Positions 1 to 12,088 of a DNA stretch of 64,000 bases are shown here, in pieces (position 1 is the first letter of the stretch; every line of letters begins with the position of its first letter). The translations under genes and the position numbers were made by a program. The DNA is taken from contig CM035165.1 in NCBI GenBank assembly GCA_020205615.1, positions 29,423,544 through 29,487,543 of the forward strand. Reading direction: 5' to 3'. Source of the DNA: Panax quinquefolius (lineage: Eukaryota > Streptophyta > Magnoliopsida > Apiales > Araliaceae). The notes beneath the pieces are model-generated. The model had not been told where the DNA came from. It worked only from the letters and a program-made list of their open reading frames with translations, and made no database searches.

Positions 1-1167
1 CCAGTAGTGCAAAGATGAACTGTTGACGAATATCTTTGGTCGTAGTGCAAAGATGAATTTATTAGTATGATTATGAACAGGAACTGTGATTTGGTATAAC
101 CATGATCTTTGATGTTTCAGGTAAAGAGATGTGATGAAAATTATCTTATTCACGGATGCGAAGAGAAATTTAGAATCACAATTATGATTATGAGTTATTC
201 ATATGATTGTGGACCGTAAGCTGTTGATTGATGTTACGAGGATAAAACATTGTTGGTGGATTTTTAACATAGAAGATAATAGACTTTTACGATTTATTTG
301 ACTCTTCTAATGGATTGCTCGTTCCGCTGCAACTATGGTTGAAAATTTTTATCATCTACCATATGTTCTAAATCTCTGATTTATTATTGATGAAGGCTAT
401 TGATAATTTAATTATCTTTAGTTATGATATTCTTTATTGGGCTAGTTGTGTTCACCCTTCCGCATTTCAAATTCCTTTCGTAATAAGAGTGTAGTCATTT
501 GGGTCGAGCGGGGTAATAGGGGAATAGAAACGGTGGTCATCATTTAGTAGTTATATTTGGTGAATCAACTAGGGTTAAAGCGAACCCAACGTTGGAAGGG
601 TGTTTTGCCACTATCATACAAGATGTCTAATGACATACAACCTCGCGTGTCATCATAAGATGTGGTTGTGCTCATCCACTTCTTTGAGTATATTTACGAA
701 GCACTACCTATATAATATTGGTGTTTGTTTGAAGTATAATTCTCAATTATAGATAATGGAGATAATGATATGTCAAGAGAAGACTCACCATTGGGAGGAA
801 TATGATAGTAATCTTCTCATTTTTCTTTGGGGTCTATTGGATCAACCAAGGATAATTTCGTACCATATGATATCTATCATAACCTAAAAAGCGGGCCTCC
901 CATGTACGAAGGTTTCTTGAGCACTTCCCAAAGATTCTAATTTCTAAAACAATTTTTACTATACCTTTATGTAAGGTGTCATTGACGTCTTATCCAAGGT
1001 TGGGATGAGAGTCACAGTTAGTATATATTTGTATCCAAACTCACAGCATATGTGTTGTTGTATTTTGCACGACAATTGTTGTAATAAAATTGTAGTTATT
1101 TTCTGTACCATGTATTTGGCGACTCAGAATAGGTTGGATGGAATGGACCTATTTTGGGGTTGTCACA
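1..1167 (+). mobile_element. Element A, first LTR (3' part only), Ty3/gypsy
   Basis: This is the end of a long LTR whose start lies left of the window. It matches 5200-5978 plus 15162-15615 and also 19560-20726, and ends in GGGGTTGTCACA, the same end as the other two LTRs of element A. A primer-binding site follows directly, so it sits as a 5' LTR. The first 60 bases are the last units of the hairpin-repeat array described at 5040. No gene is supported within it; the short open frames are chance. Confidence 0.85.
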
Positions 1168-1169
1168 TT

Positions 1170-1181
1170 TGGTATCACAGC
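1170..1181 (+). other. Primer-binding site of element A (first internal region)
   Basis: TGGTATCACAGC lies 2 nt after the LTR end and differs by one base from TGGTATCAGAGC, the complement of the 3' end of plant initiator tRNA-Met. This fixes the LTR/internal boundary and the element's forward orientation. Confidence 0.8.
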
Positions 1182-1320
1182 TTAGGGATATGGTCTTTGG
1201 CGGAGATCGGGGAATAGAACTAGGAAGGGAGAGATGAGTAAATCCTTATCTAGTGTGTCCTACCTAAGCTTATTTGTTGGTCAGTCATAATATCGGGTTA
1301 TTATGTGATATGTTAATTTG

Positions 1321-1358
1321 TTTAATTAACCCTTATTTTATGGCAGTATTTGAGAATG
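1321..1358 (+). promoter_or_regulatory. Putative 3' splice site just before the gag start of element A
   Basis: A branch-point-like TTAATTAAC is followed by a T-rich tract and TTATTTTATGGCAG, with AG at 1345-1346. The gag ATG is at 1356. The same layout is present at 15760-15802 and, in altered form, in B (12086-12120, minus), G (47713-47750) and D (32134-32165, minus). It pairs conceptually with a donor-like AG|GTAAG in each LTR. This is inference from motif conservation; no transcript evidence is available. Confidence 0.45.
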
Positions 1359-2271
1359 GCTGCTGAGAATGTTAACAATGGAGTGAATGAGACCATGTGG
1401 ATACTTCTAATCACTAACCAGGATAATGTGATGTCAGGCGAAGAAGGAATTAGAGAAATCCATGTGGTGAGTGAAGAATTGATAGATGCTTTAGATGATG
1501 TCGTGAGAGGTAACGGTGAGAGTGAGGAAGAAGAAGAGGTACCGGTAGAATTTATTAGAGGTATTATATGATCAAAATGTAGAATTTCAAAATCGTATAC
1601 ATGAGTTAGAAGAAGCGGTCAAGAACGACAAGTGTCATGTGGAGCAAAAGGATGCAACAATTCAAGCTTGTGTTACTGAAGATATGTGATGCTTGAGCAT
1701 GTAAGCATTCTTTGGCGAGTATAAGATGATAAAGATGGAATCGAAATGAAAGAAGAAAAAAGCTAACGAGTGAGAATAAGTGATGCATGGGCAAAAGTTT
1801 GCATGACGCATCGTGGATATTATGGAAAGAGATGTCCGATCTAAGAAGGCTAAAATAGATGATATGAATTTCTCATTTTGAAAGCAATTGGGAGAACCCA
1901 ACATCGAGTTTTGAATTACCACTCATACATAGCGGTCAACTTTGAATTCGATATGGATTGAAGATTGATGATTGGGATCATGAATCGAGAGTACTGACGA
2001 GGCGATTGAGGGAGGAATATGCCCTATAGAAAAGTATATTTCAATGGTAGTGATGACGCCAAATGTTCCCCCAAACAAGTCAAAGCCGAGTAGTTCAAGG
2101 GAGAGCGGTCGTTATGACTTCCCAACAAATGAGGAACCCAAATGAATTTATCACGGGAGATGAGCAATGGAGAAATCATGATGACCGGAGAGATAAAATC
2201 TGAAATGAAAGCAAGGTATTCTCAACTCTTGGAAATACCAGGTATGTAAATTTCAGGGACGAAATTTCATA
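1356..2271 (+). pseudogene. gag-like remnant forming the short internal region of element A (copy 1)
   Basis: From the ATG at 1356 the frame begins MAAENVNNGVNET, and runs open to 1571, with an acidic EEEEE stretch. It then breaks into frames, including a coiled-coil-like stretch (EFQNRIHELEEAV). The 13-residue start matches the gag start of B and G (TENINNGVNET-like). The middle does not match their gag but resembles the gag of D (31880-32060, minus). The last ~70 bases, ending near ATGAAAGCAAGGTATTC, match the end of the B/G chromodomain. The internal region is therefore only ~1.1 kb: a gag start, a D-type gag segment and a pol tail, with no protease, RT or integrase. It is a non-autonomous derivative with several stops. 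Confidence 0.65.
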
Positions 2272-2283
2272 AGGAAGGGAGAT
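2272..2283 (+). other. Polypurine tract of element A (before the middle LTR)
   Basis: AAGGAAGGGAGA sits immediately before TGTAAGACCCC, where plus-strand DNA synthesis would start. The same tract occurs before LTR3 (16702-16713), and a related AAGGAGGGAGGT precedes the 3' LTR of G. Confidence 0.75.
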
Positions 2284-2424
2284 TGTAAGACCCCAAATTT
2301 TATGAAATAAAATTATTCAAATTTTCTTATAATTACAATTCAGTAAATGGTTAAATTGATAAAAAGTTAAAGTTAAGGGTGATATATGAAATTTTTTTTC
2401 AAAATAAGCAAGTGGTTATATAAT

Positions 2425-2485
2425 ATTCATTGTTGTTTGGGGAATATTCGTTTGGTGGTGGAATATTCTTTTTCGTAGGGAATAT
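2425..2485 (+). promoter_or_regulatory. GAATATTC palindrome cluster in LTR (upstream region)
   Basis: GAATATTC occurs at 2442-2449 and 2461-2468, with half-sites ATATTC before and GAATATTA after. The cluster is kept at the same place in F (40190-40216), B (8119-8126, 8140-8147 and 8159-8166) and D (28090-28150). GAATATTC fits the plant P1BS consensus GNATATNC bound by PHR1-type MYB factors. The match is seen; the function is inferred. Confidence 0.4.
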
Positions 2486-2705
2486 TAAACGCGGACAAGC
2501 GCAACTAATTATGGGCTCCATAACTGGATAACCGGGATTGATGAAAAAATGACAAAATTGAATAACTAATGTAGTTATTCACGATTAACATTTGTTGGAA
2601 TACCCGAGTGGTTAAAAATAAAGTATGTCTGGCGTGGTTGCAAGAGAGCATACCAGACGGTATTAAGTATTGTTGAATTATTTATTCTTACGTGAAGGCA
2701 CTACT

Positions 2706-2801
2706 CAATAATTGTTATAGTAGTTCTTGCTCAATATTTTATTTTATTGATTCAATAATTGTTTGCGTTGATATTTTATATTATTGTTGCTTCAATAATT
2801 G
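2706..2801 (+). promoter_or_regulatory. Three CAATAATTG palindromes in LTR
   Basis: Exact CAATAATTG occurs at 2706-2714, 2753-2761 and 2793-2801. The F LTR has three at 40469, 40517 and 40556 with nearly the same spacing (~47 and ~40 bp). CAATWATTG is the known HD-Zip class I binding palindrome. Conservation of spacing is visible; binding is inferred. Confidence 0.4.
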
Positions 2802-3724
2802 TCAATTTACATCATCTCCATTATCGGATCAATAATTCATATTATTCGAATAATATTATTAGATAGCATTATTAGCAATGTCTAGAAAGTTCGTCAAGGA
2901 GAGGTTTGGTCACCTAATTGCACCGCGATGAGAGAAATCCTTATCGGAAAGACTCCTCTTTCTGAGGGAACTACTTTTTGTCATTATTGTGATTACGTAA
3001 TATTATTTGTGAATAATTAATTATTGATTTATATGATAAGAAATATTTATTTGATGTGGATATAAATGATGGATTTATTTATGTGGTTATAAATGAAGGA
3101 ATTAATGATGAGGTGTTTTATCGGTATTTTATCGAAATGGAGAACAAAATATGGGATTTTCGTAAAAATTAGTTTATTACTTGATTTTGTAAAATCCATA
3201 ACTCTTTATGTATAATGAGTTAGAGATGAGCCATATATCAAAAGAAAAAGCCACGGAAGTAAGCTAACACCGTGGAATGTGGAATCACCCAAAATTCTTT
3301 GTGGATATTTAAGTGGTGGATTTTGAATGAAAGCCGGTTCAAGGATTTATAATCCGATAATCGGTGTTCTTGAGATATATTGCTGAGTTATAATTTTTGA
3401 TCCAACCGTTGGATCGTTGTAATTTTTGGATATGTTATACATATATGAGTTGAGTATATGTCCACAAATTTTGAACCGTTAAAAATTAACATATGATTTG
3501 TTATGAATTTTAAGAGGTGACTGATTCATAAATTATTTTTATAAATGTTAAGAGTGGAAAATTCTAGAAGGCGGGCCCCACTTTTTGGTTGGTGTAAGAG
3601 ATCATGTGCTAAATTGAGTTCAATTGTGGAGGGCTGGTCTTTGATGGTTGAGTAGGAGAAAAGAATAATTAATATATTATTTTATTAATTTAGTCTCATT
3701 TTAGCTGCGTTATAAGCATTTTCC

Positions 3725-3910
3725 TATAAATACGTGCTTAAGTTAAAATTGAAAATCACACCAGAAATATAAGTTTTCTCTCTCTATATTATCAAGAATA
3801 TTTTTGTTAGTATTTAGATAACTTGAGTGTTGCTATACGGTATGAAGTTAGATTCACATAATATATCCAGATATTCAAGTCGAGATCTTTTAACTTCTTT
3901 TGAGGCAAGG
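3725..3910 (+). promoter_or_regulatory. LTR promoter (TATA) and donor-like site of element A middle LTR
   Basis: TATAAATA at 3725-3732 is followed by a CT-rich stretch typical of a plant start region. TTGAG|GCAAGG lies at 3900-3910, about 175 nt after the TATA. Other copies read GAG|GTAAGG here, so this copy has a GC-type donor or a degraded one. The TATA lies about 1.44 kb into the LTR, leaving a very long transcribed leader. Confidence 0.5.
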
Positions 3911-5039
3911 GATTTTAAGGGTTATTATGTTTTTCGGTTCGTACTTCTTCCGTCCTTCAGAAAATTCTGGAAAAATTTGAAATGATATTTTGATGAGTTT
4001 TATTGATTGTGTCCAAAAATGGTGATTTTTGGATATATAGATTAAGAGTTATGAATTTTACGAGAAAAGACTATTTTAAAAGTAACCGCTTATAACTCTT
4101 TGTGGTTAATTCAAAAATTGATGAAATTTTTATTGGAAGTATATCTATATAATATCAGTATACTCTGTGAATTTTGGAATTTTTAGATAAAAGTACAATT
4201 TATGATAAATGTCTAAATATTCGGCTGTTTTGGCCATATGAAAAATAGTAAATGAATTTTAAAAATTTTGAGAAAAATATATGTTCAATATGGGACTATA
4301 TTCTGCTAAATCCCAGAAAAGAAATAATTTTAGAACTAATTTGATATTTTTCATGAAAATGGACTAGTTATGAGTAAATGAATTAAATATGTTATGTGAA
4401 GTAAGAAAATTAGAAAATAGGATTTTATGGCTTGAGAATCCTATATGAGGTATATGCATATTTTTGATGAGGGTTTTGGTTATTGGTGATGAAATCTTAT
4501 GAGTTTGGCATTTTAGGATGATTAAATGCATTATTTAGTAAAGTGTAAACGATTAAAATAAATTATTTATAAGTTTAAGAAATTTTATTCTTTCAATATC
4601 ATTATACCGAAATATTGGTATGGATTTTATTGTGGAATTTTCTACCCTTTTCATGTCGGGGTTATTATTCACGAGTTACTATTCACGCTAAAATTGGTTT
4701 CTTTTTCTGACCAAATTATTTTTGATTTATGAATCTTACTCTTGAAATTAAATCCGTGTTTTGATCATATATTTTTTTTATTATCATATATAACATTTTT
4801 ATAATTCTAATGATGATATTAATTTCTCTTTGACTTGAGTGTAAAGATGGGTAGATTATTGGTATGATCATGACTATGGGCTCTCTTTGGCCAGTAGTGC
4901 AAACTTGAATTGTTGACTGGTATGATCATGACCATTGAATTTATAATTGAATATCTTTAGCTTAAGTGCAAAGGTGAAATGATCAACATGGTTATAATTA
5001 TTGTTTATATAAATTCTCGAAATGATTATATATTTCTTT

Positions 5040-5315
5040 GAGATATTAATATATTTGGCCTGTAGTCTGAATATGAGCTGTTAATGAATATATTTGGCTC
5101 AGAGTGCAAATATGAACTGCTGAGGAATATCTTTGGCTGTAGTGCAAATATGAATTGTTGATGAATATCTTTGGCCGTAGTGCAAAAGATGAATTGTTGA
5201 TGAATATCTTTGGGCCGTAGTGCAAAATGACATGTTGTTGAATATCTTTGGCCGATGGTGCAAAGATGAGCTGTTGACGAATATCTTTGGTCGTGGTGCA
5301 AAGATGAATTTATTA
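5040..5315 (+). repeat. Array of ~39-bp hairpin repeats in element A middle LTR
   Basis: About seven units of ~39 bp are present. Each holds ATCTTTG, then a loop around GCCCGTAGTG, then CAAAGAT, so a unit can fold into a short stem-loop. Open frames across this region come from the repeat and are not genes. Confidence 0.8.
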
Positions 5316-6499
5316 GTATGATTATGAGCAGAGGCGTGATTTGGTATAACCATGATCTTTGATGTTTCGGGTAAAGACATGTGATGAAAATTATCTTCGT
5401 CACGGATGCGAAGAGAAATTTAGAATCACAATTATGATTATGAGTTATTCATATGATTGTGGACCAGAACTGTTAATTGATGTTACAGGGATAAAACATT
5501 GTTGGTGGATTTTTAACATAGAGAAGATAATAGACTTTACGATTTATTTGACTCTTCTAATGGATTGCTTTCGTTTAATTTGCAACTATGGTTGAAAATT
5601 TTTTATCATCTACCGTATGTTCTAAATCTACGATTTATTATTGATGAAGGCTATTGATAATTTAATTATCTTTAGTTATGATATTCTTTATTGGGCTAGT
5701 TGTGCTCACCCTTCATTTCACAATTCCTTTCGTGTAATAAGACCATAGTATTTGAGGGGTCGAGGGGGGTAATAGGGGAATAGAAACGGTGGTCATCATT
5801 TAGTAGTTATATTTGGTGAATCAACTAGGGTTAAGCGAACCCAACGTTGGAAGGTGTTTTGGCACTATCCACTATCATACAAGATGTATAATGACATACA
5901 ACCTCGTGTTTATCATAAAGGCGTACGTGCTCATCCACTTCATTGAGTATATTTACTGAGCACTACCTATATAATCTTTGTGACGCCCCAAAATAGGTAT
6001 ACACAACACCCATTCTGAAATCGCCAAATACATGGTACAAAAGCAAACTACAACTTCAATAATACAAATGTCGTGTGAAATACGACAATATATCTTGTGA
6101 GTTTAAATATAATATTGTCTTACTAGACAATATCCATCTGCAAATAAATCCCCATCATAATTATTGATTCATTATTTTACAAAATGGTGAGGACTACTAA
6201 ACAACTTTTTCTGTAACCTTCATTCCATACCTTTAATTAGTACTTCGCTACATTCTCGCCTCACGAGAAGAAAAATGGAACAACAAGGAAAGGGTGAGTG
6301 AAAGCGAATCCAAAAAATGAAACAAAAAAATGACAAGTATTAAGGATTAAGGATTAGTACTTGGTTTTATCCACATCCAAAAATACCTCAAAATAATCAT
6401 AGTGGTGTAAAATTCAAGAATGATCAAAACATGGATACTGATCGAGTTAGTATCCGAATAGATATTTTGGATAAAAGAAGAAATTTTATTTTTTAGGTG

Positions 6500-6695
6500 A
6501 ATAGTCATAGTATCGTGAATAGTGCCGGTATCGTGAATAGTAACTCAGACACCAAAAGATAGAAATTCCACAAAAACATCATCTTCACGCTTACATGAAT
6601 AGTACTGAAATAGTAACTCGTGAATAGTAACTCATGAATAGTAACTAAATGAATAGTAACTCATGAATAGTAACCCATGAATAGTAACCTTGAAG
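6500..6695. repeat. Short tandem GAATAGTAACTC repeats (LTR of B)
   Basis: About seven or eight degenerate units of a 12-14-bp repeat (GTGAATAGTAACTC on the plus strand, GAGTTACTATTCAC on the other) are present. The same array occurs at 13335-13530, 42205-42290, 44070-44250, 46376-46490, 53145-53270 and 34755-34930, always between the donor-like site and the hairpin array. Confidence 0.8.
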
Positions 6696-6790
6696 CATGA
6701 AAAAAGTTTCAAATTTGATAAAAACTTGAGATCAACATTTCGGCGATAATGATATTGAAGAAATAATATCATTACGAAAAAAATAATATC

Positions 6791-6970
6791 CACTTACCTC
6801 GAAGACAAGATGCTTACAGTTGAAACAGGATATAGGCTATGACTTGAACTTGCATAGTATAGCAATACTCAAAGTATACTCAAAATACTCACAAGAATAA
6901 ACTCGATAATATAGAGAGAAAACTTGATTTACGGTGTGATTTTCAATTCTAACCTAAGCACCTATTTATA
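6791..6970 (-). promoter_or_regulatory. TATA box and donor-like site, B left LTR
   Basis: Read on the minus strand, TATAAATA (6970-6963) precedes GAG|GTAAGTG (6800-6791) by about 165 nt. GTAAGT is the strongest donor consensus among the LTRs in this window. The equivalent in the right LTR is at 13633-13816. Confidence 0.5.
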
Positions 6971-8339
6971 GGAAATTGCTTAGAACACCAAAGCGAAAAT
7001 TGAATATAATAATATTATATATAAACAAAATTCATACGCCCACATCTTGAATCTGAATTCAGCCACCATGCACATGTTAAATGAGTTTCAAAAATGGAAA
7101 AACGTTTTTGTAATTAAAAATATTTAAACTTCCAAAATCAATTATTTGAACTTGAACTTCAATAATTCATAATAAATAGGTCTTTTATCAGAAAATTCGA
7201 ATCTCGAGACTTTTTATAGGAAATTCAATTCTCTACAACTTTGCGAAGAAAGTTTTTCCAAATTCCAAGCAAATTGACCAAATCTTCAAGCGAGGCGATT
7301 TTACTGTTTATATAATCAAATTTCGATCAAGAAATGGGGTCCACCAACACACAAAACATGTGTTAATCATTTATTGCAACAAAAATACTCTTCCTCCTCA
7401 TATACTCATATATCCCACATTCGTTGTAAAATATCACCGTTAATATATTATTAAAATAATATATTTAAATGAATTATTTTATCGAGAAAAAGATAAAATA
7501 TTAATTTTCAACAATTGTCATTTTAAAATTTTTCTCCATCTATATCCACATAAAATCAATATTTTCCTCATCATATGAATCAATAATTAATTATTCACAA
7601 ATAATATTCTGAGAATCCTGAATATTGACAACCCGAGGCGGTTCCGGGAAGAGGGGCTTTCGATAAGAATTTCTTCTTCTTGGCGCCATGATTAGGTGAC
7701 CAAATCTCTCCTTAGGCAGAACTTTCTAGACATTGCCAATAATGTTATCTAATAATATTATTCGAGATAATATGAATTATTGCCGATAATGAAAGATCTT
7801 GTGTAATGACAATTATTGAAACAACGACAATATAAAATATCAACCTTGACAATTATTAACTTCGATAAAATCTTTGAGCGATAATTCTTATAAACCATTA
7901 TTGAGTAGTGCCTTCTACGTAAGAATCAATAATTGGTGCAATCACTGGTATCTTCTTGTTCAACAAGCGGCGTATTAGTGTGTTTTAACCCACCGGGTAT
8001 TCAATGATATTACTTGGTAACAACTTCGCCAGTTATTTAAAAACAACTTATATTTGTCGTTTTCTTCATCCAATCACTTTCAGTTATGGGGCCCACACAT
8101 GGGCTGTGCCTTAAATGCGAATATTCCCAGAAGCGGTCTGAATATTCCACGACCAAACGAATATTCCCAAGCGATAATGAATATTTTATAACCACTTGCT
8201 TAATTTGAAATATTTGCATATTTAACCCTTAACTATCCACATTAATCAAATCAACCCTTACTATTTCAAAATAATAAATAAAGGAAATTCCTTTTATTTA
8301 AAAATTTGGGGTCTTACAACCTCCCTCCTTATGAAATTT

Positions 8340-11300
8340 AGTCCTCGAAATTGGCGTACGTACACAGTGTTTTGAAAAGGTGAGGATACCTCGCTTTCAT
8401 TTAAGTTTCCAACTCCCGGTCATTTCCTCTATAGCATGATTCCTCCACAAAACTTTAACTTGTGGTATAACCTTTCTTGGCGTAGGACATGCTCCTTCCT
8501 ATCCAAAATCTTGGCGGTACCTCCTCATCGTTAAGTCTTGGCTATCTCGTCCAGGTTCTAACTTTCTATAACGTGGTTCGGGTCTTTCACATATTTACGA
8601 AATACGGATATGTGAAACACATTATGAACACGAGACATACTTTCGGAGGTAGCTTATGAAGTCATAGGCTACATTTCCTACTCGGTCGAGAATTTGAAAT
8701 GGTCCAGATAAATGCGTGGATTGAGCTTTCCTCTCTTCCCAAATCTTGTAACTCCCTTCCATGGAGCGACTTCATGACAATCATGATCCCCTACATTAAA
8801 TTCCACGTCCTTTCGATGAAGATCCGCATAACTCTTTTGTCGATCTTGTCTTGGTTTGTATCGTTGTCGAATCATTTGGATCTTTTCGGTGATCATACGT
8901 ACTAACTTCGGGTCCCAACAATGATTTCTTCACCCACCTCATCCCAACATATTGGAGAAGCGACATTTTAAATCCATATAATGCTTGAATGGAACCATGC
9001 CTATATTTGTTTAATAACTATTGTTGTATGAGAATTCCACCAATGGCAAGTACTTATCCCAACTTCCTTTGAAATCTAGGACCACGAGTTTTAATATATC
9101 TTGAGAGTTTGAGTAGTCCTTTCGATTGCCCATCCGTTTGAGGATGGTATGCCAAACCCAGATAAATGAAATTACGCCCCATAGCTTTCTAACCCAAAAT
9201 CATGAAGTGAATCTTGGGTCACGATCTAAAACTATGGATCTTGGCATGCCATGCAATCTCACAATCGCATTTACGTACATACGAGAAAAGGCGTTCAAGG
9301 AATAAGTCTCTCGTATCGGTAAGAAATGAAGCGGACTTGGTTAATCTATCAACAATAACCCAAATAGCATTGATGCCTTGAAAACCGCGGGAAGACCCGT
9401 AACGAAATCCATAGTAATGTGTTCCCTTCCATTCAGGAATCTCAAGTGGTTCTGAGCGGACCCTTAGGTACAAGATGCTCGCCCTTTACTGCGTTAGCAA
9501 GTTAAACACATCGAGATAAACTTTGCAATCTCTCTCTTCGTATTGTTCCACCAAAATGTATGTAGAAGATCACGATACATTTTAGTACTTCGAGGATGGA
9601 TTGCAAATGGCGTATTGTGTGCCTCCATCATAATCTTGTACTTCAAATCGAGTCGTTAGGAACACAAAGTCTAGAGTGGACTTTCAAGTATTCCTTCTTC
9701 ATCAATTCTAAGCTTAGGAATAGCTCCTTCTTGTACTTTCTTCTTCATACGCATCAACTCAAGAATTCGGTGGCTTGAAGCGACCTTAACTTTTCTATTA
9801 AAGTTGGCTCTGTCGTATACTTGACATCATCGCTTTTCGTTCCAGATATAATCTTCTACTCATCGCGTCGGCTACCGTTAACTTTTCGGGATGGCATGAT
9901 CGAACATGTCTTTGAAATGAGTCTCCTCTTGAGTTCTTGAAGCTCTTCCCATTCCTTGCTCCATTCAAATTTTGTATCTCTCTGAGTCAATTTGCGTTAA
10001 TGGAATAGCGATTCGAGAATATCCTTCAACGAATCTCAGATAATAACCAACTAAGCCTGAAAGCTAAGTCTTTCGATAAGCGACTTAGGTTGCTCTCAAG
10101 CTGTGACTCATATCCCAATCTTGGATAGCCGTCCACAATGACACCTATCGATTTACTATCGCACGAATATAGCGTCCCCTACGAGAGTAAAGCTTGGTGA
10201 ATTCCACAAAGGAAGTCACAAGATAAAGGCTCGGTACCAAATTCTATAGTTGAATTTTTAACTCACGAAGTTCAATAGGAGCCATTCGATATGAGATTTT
10301 AGAAATGAGTTTTGTCTGGGGTTCAAAGTCGATACAAAATTTAATATCGAGGCTTTGGGAGTAAGCGAGAAATTCTTGAAAATCGTCGGGAAAAATCAAT
10401 AACAACGAAATATTATTCAAATCGGCGTGTCTTTATTCAAATCCATAACATGGACTAAGAAAACTTGACATCCGTAATAAGCGAATGACTTCATGGCTTG
10501 ATATGAAAATGTTTGACTACAATGGTTTGATTGCTTGAATTGAATAACGGGTTGCTTAGGAATATGAAAACTAACAACCTTACAAAAAGCAATCAATTTG
10601 GCATGATGAGTAGTTAACCTTAAAATCACATCAAAAGCAAATATCTCTATAGAAATAAGGTTAACGGGTAATGTGATAGTGCCAACTTGAATCAAGCAAG
10701 ATTTTTAAACAACGGATGTAATGAAAGTTTCTCTAATGGAGTCTCCACGAGATAGGTCAAAGTTTAATTTCTCGTGTAGTCAAGTTCAAGCGTTGGCGCA
10801 AGTAAGAGAGATAAAAGAATGGGTAGAACCAATATCTAGTAAGGTATATACTTGTAAGAATTTATAATTAACTAACCGCTGCTAACCGTTCGGGTTCCTC
10901 GCATTTTGACCGATCACAACAAAGCGCTCTTCTAATCGTTGACTTTGACTTTTACGGGACATCTTTTGAGTCACCATTCCCATTGAACTAGGTTTCGATT
11001 CTTTGTCTGATCTCGGCGATATGTCCTTCCTTTCCACAATTATAGCATACCTTGAGCTGTTGTGGGCGGTTTGGGTGATATGTCCCTCTTTTCCGCATTT
11101 GTAGCATATGATGGGTGGTCGTTCTCCTCCCTTAAAACTAGTTACTCTTGGTTGAGCGTCTTCACATAGTCGTTGTTGAATCTCCTCTTTTAAAATCTCC
11201 TCCCATTAAACTTCTTATTTTTCATGGCCACGATTACCACGGAGTGGTTCTGCCTTTATCTGTATTCTTCTTTCTCCGTTGGTTATCGTTATTACGATGG

Positions 11301-12088
11301 CTTGCTATCTTGATATGATCCTGGTTATGGTCCCTCGGTTGAGCGTACTCGTTATCTCGCTCTAACAAGCCGAGCCCACATGACAACATCTGAATAGAGA
11401 GAAAATTTATGAGAAATGAGATCTTGGCGTATGTCGGGTTTCAAACCTCTCGAAACATCCGCGTCATCGTTCCTCATTCTCCACCAAATGAGGTGCAAAC
11501 ACTGGATAACTCATGAACTTAGCCTCGTCTTTGGGACACCTTCATCGTATTATTACTGCTCTAGTCTAATAAACTCCACTTCCTTCATATAGCCGAATAC
11601 TTTCGGGAAGTACTTGTCATTGAACTGTTTCAAAGCGTCTCCCGGCACATCTTTGAGTGCGGTTTGGATGGAGTGCACCTTCCTGATTCCCACCGATGTC
11701 TGCCTGCATACGAACATAAAGGTGGCGAATGGAACTTTCTGTTCCTCCGTGCATCCCAGACATCGAATATCTTGGTAATTTGTTTGACCACGTCTCACTT
11801 AATCGGATCCGGCTTTCCCCCGATTGCAGTGGTCCCAACTCTTTGAAGCTGCTTGGTTGTGACCACCCGTGAATTGCTATCATTTCCTCCATATTTTGAA
11901 CACGAGTCTCCTAAATGCGATTTTGCATGAGCTGCAAAAAGCTTCTAAACATCCTCGTTCATCATCGCTTTCGGTGGTGTTGTTCACGGGAGGAACATTG
12001 CCCCGACTGTTGCACGTTCTCCTCGTTGGTAAATCTGAGCATCTCCACGGTCTCATTTACTCCAATTATTAATATTCTCGGTCGACAT
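8340..12088 (-). pseudogene. Degraded gag-pol of element B, lacking the RT/RNase H core
   Basis: Read on the minus strand, gag starts at the ATG at 12088-12086 with the same N-terminus as G. Next come a gag-domain stretch (11892-11553) and two zinc knuckles at 11110-11020 (CYKCGKEGH, CYNCGKEGH). A protease motif at 10850-10800 reads DIGSTHSFIS, where DTG or DSG is usual. RT is represented only by its start (RMAPIELREL near 10290) and by its end (GYYLRFVEGYSRIA near 10040); no YxDD motif is found and most of RNase H is missing. The integrase core is at 9473-9219 (IWVIVDRLTKSASFL), its C-terminal domain at 8896-8660, and a degraded chromodomain (KILDRKEHVLR, MKARYPHLF) at 8560-8370. Frames break many times. 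The internal length (3.95 kb) nearly equals that of G. Confidence 0.85.

Larger units (their letters stand above)
5979..8318 (-). mobile_element. Element B 3' LTR (with ~550-bp internal deletion)
   Basis: This LTR is 2.34 kb against 2.88 kb for its partner. It matches 12274-15156 except that the section equal to about 12590-13140, which holds the hairpin array, is missing: GGGTGAG at ~6296 runs straight into AAAGCGAATCC. The TATA box (minus strand) is at 6963-6970. A donor-like GAG|GTAAGTG lies at 6791-6800, read on the minus strand. Confidence 0.85.

Noticed and set aside
1170..1181. Endogenous pararetrovirus, because of the tRNA-Met primer site
   Set aside because: True LTRs with 5-bp target duplications and Ty3 integrase/chromodomain remnants are present; no movement-protein or coat features were seen.
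5026..5403. Minus-strand frames with repeating SSTIHLCTTAQRYS-like peptides (also near 19346-19672, 42601-43004 and 43549-43851)
   Set aside because: They are shadows of the hairpin array and appear on whichever strand lacks stops; no conserved start or length between copies.
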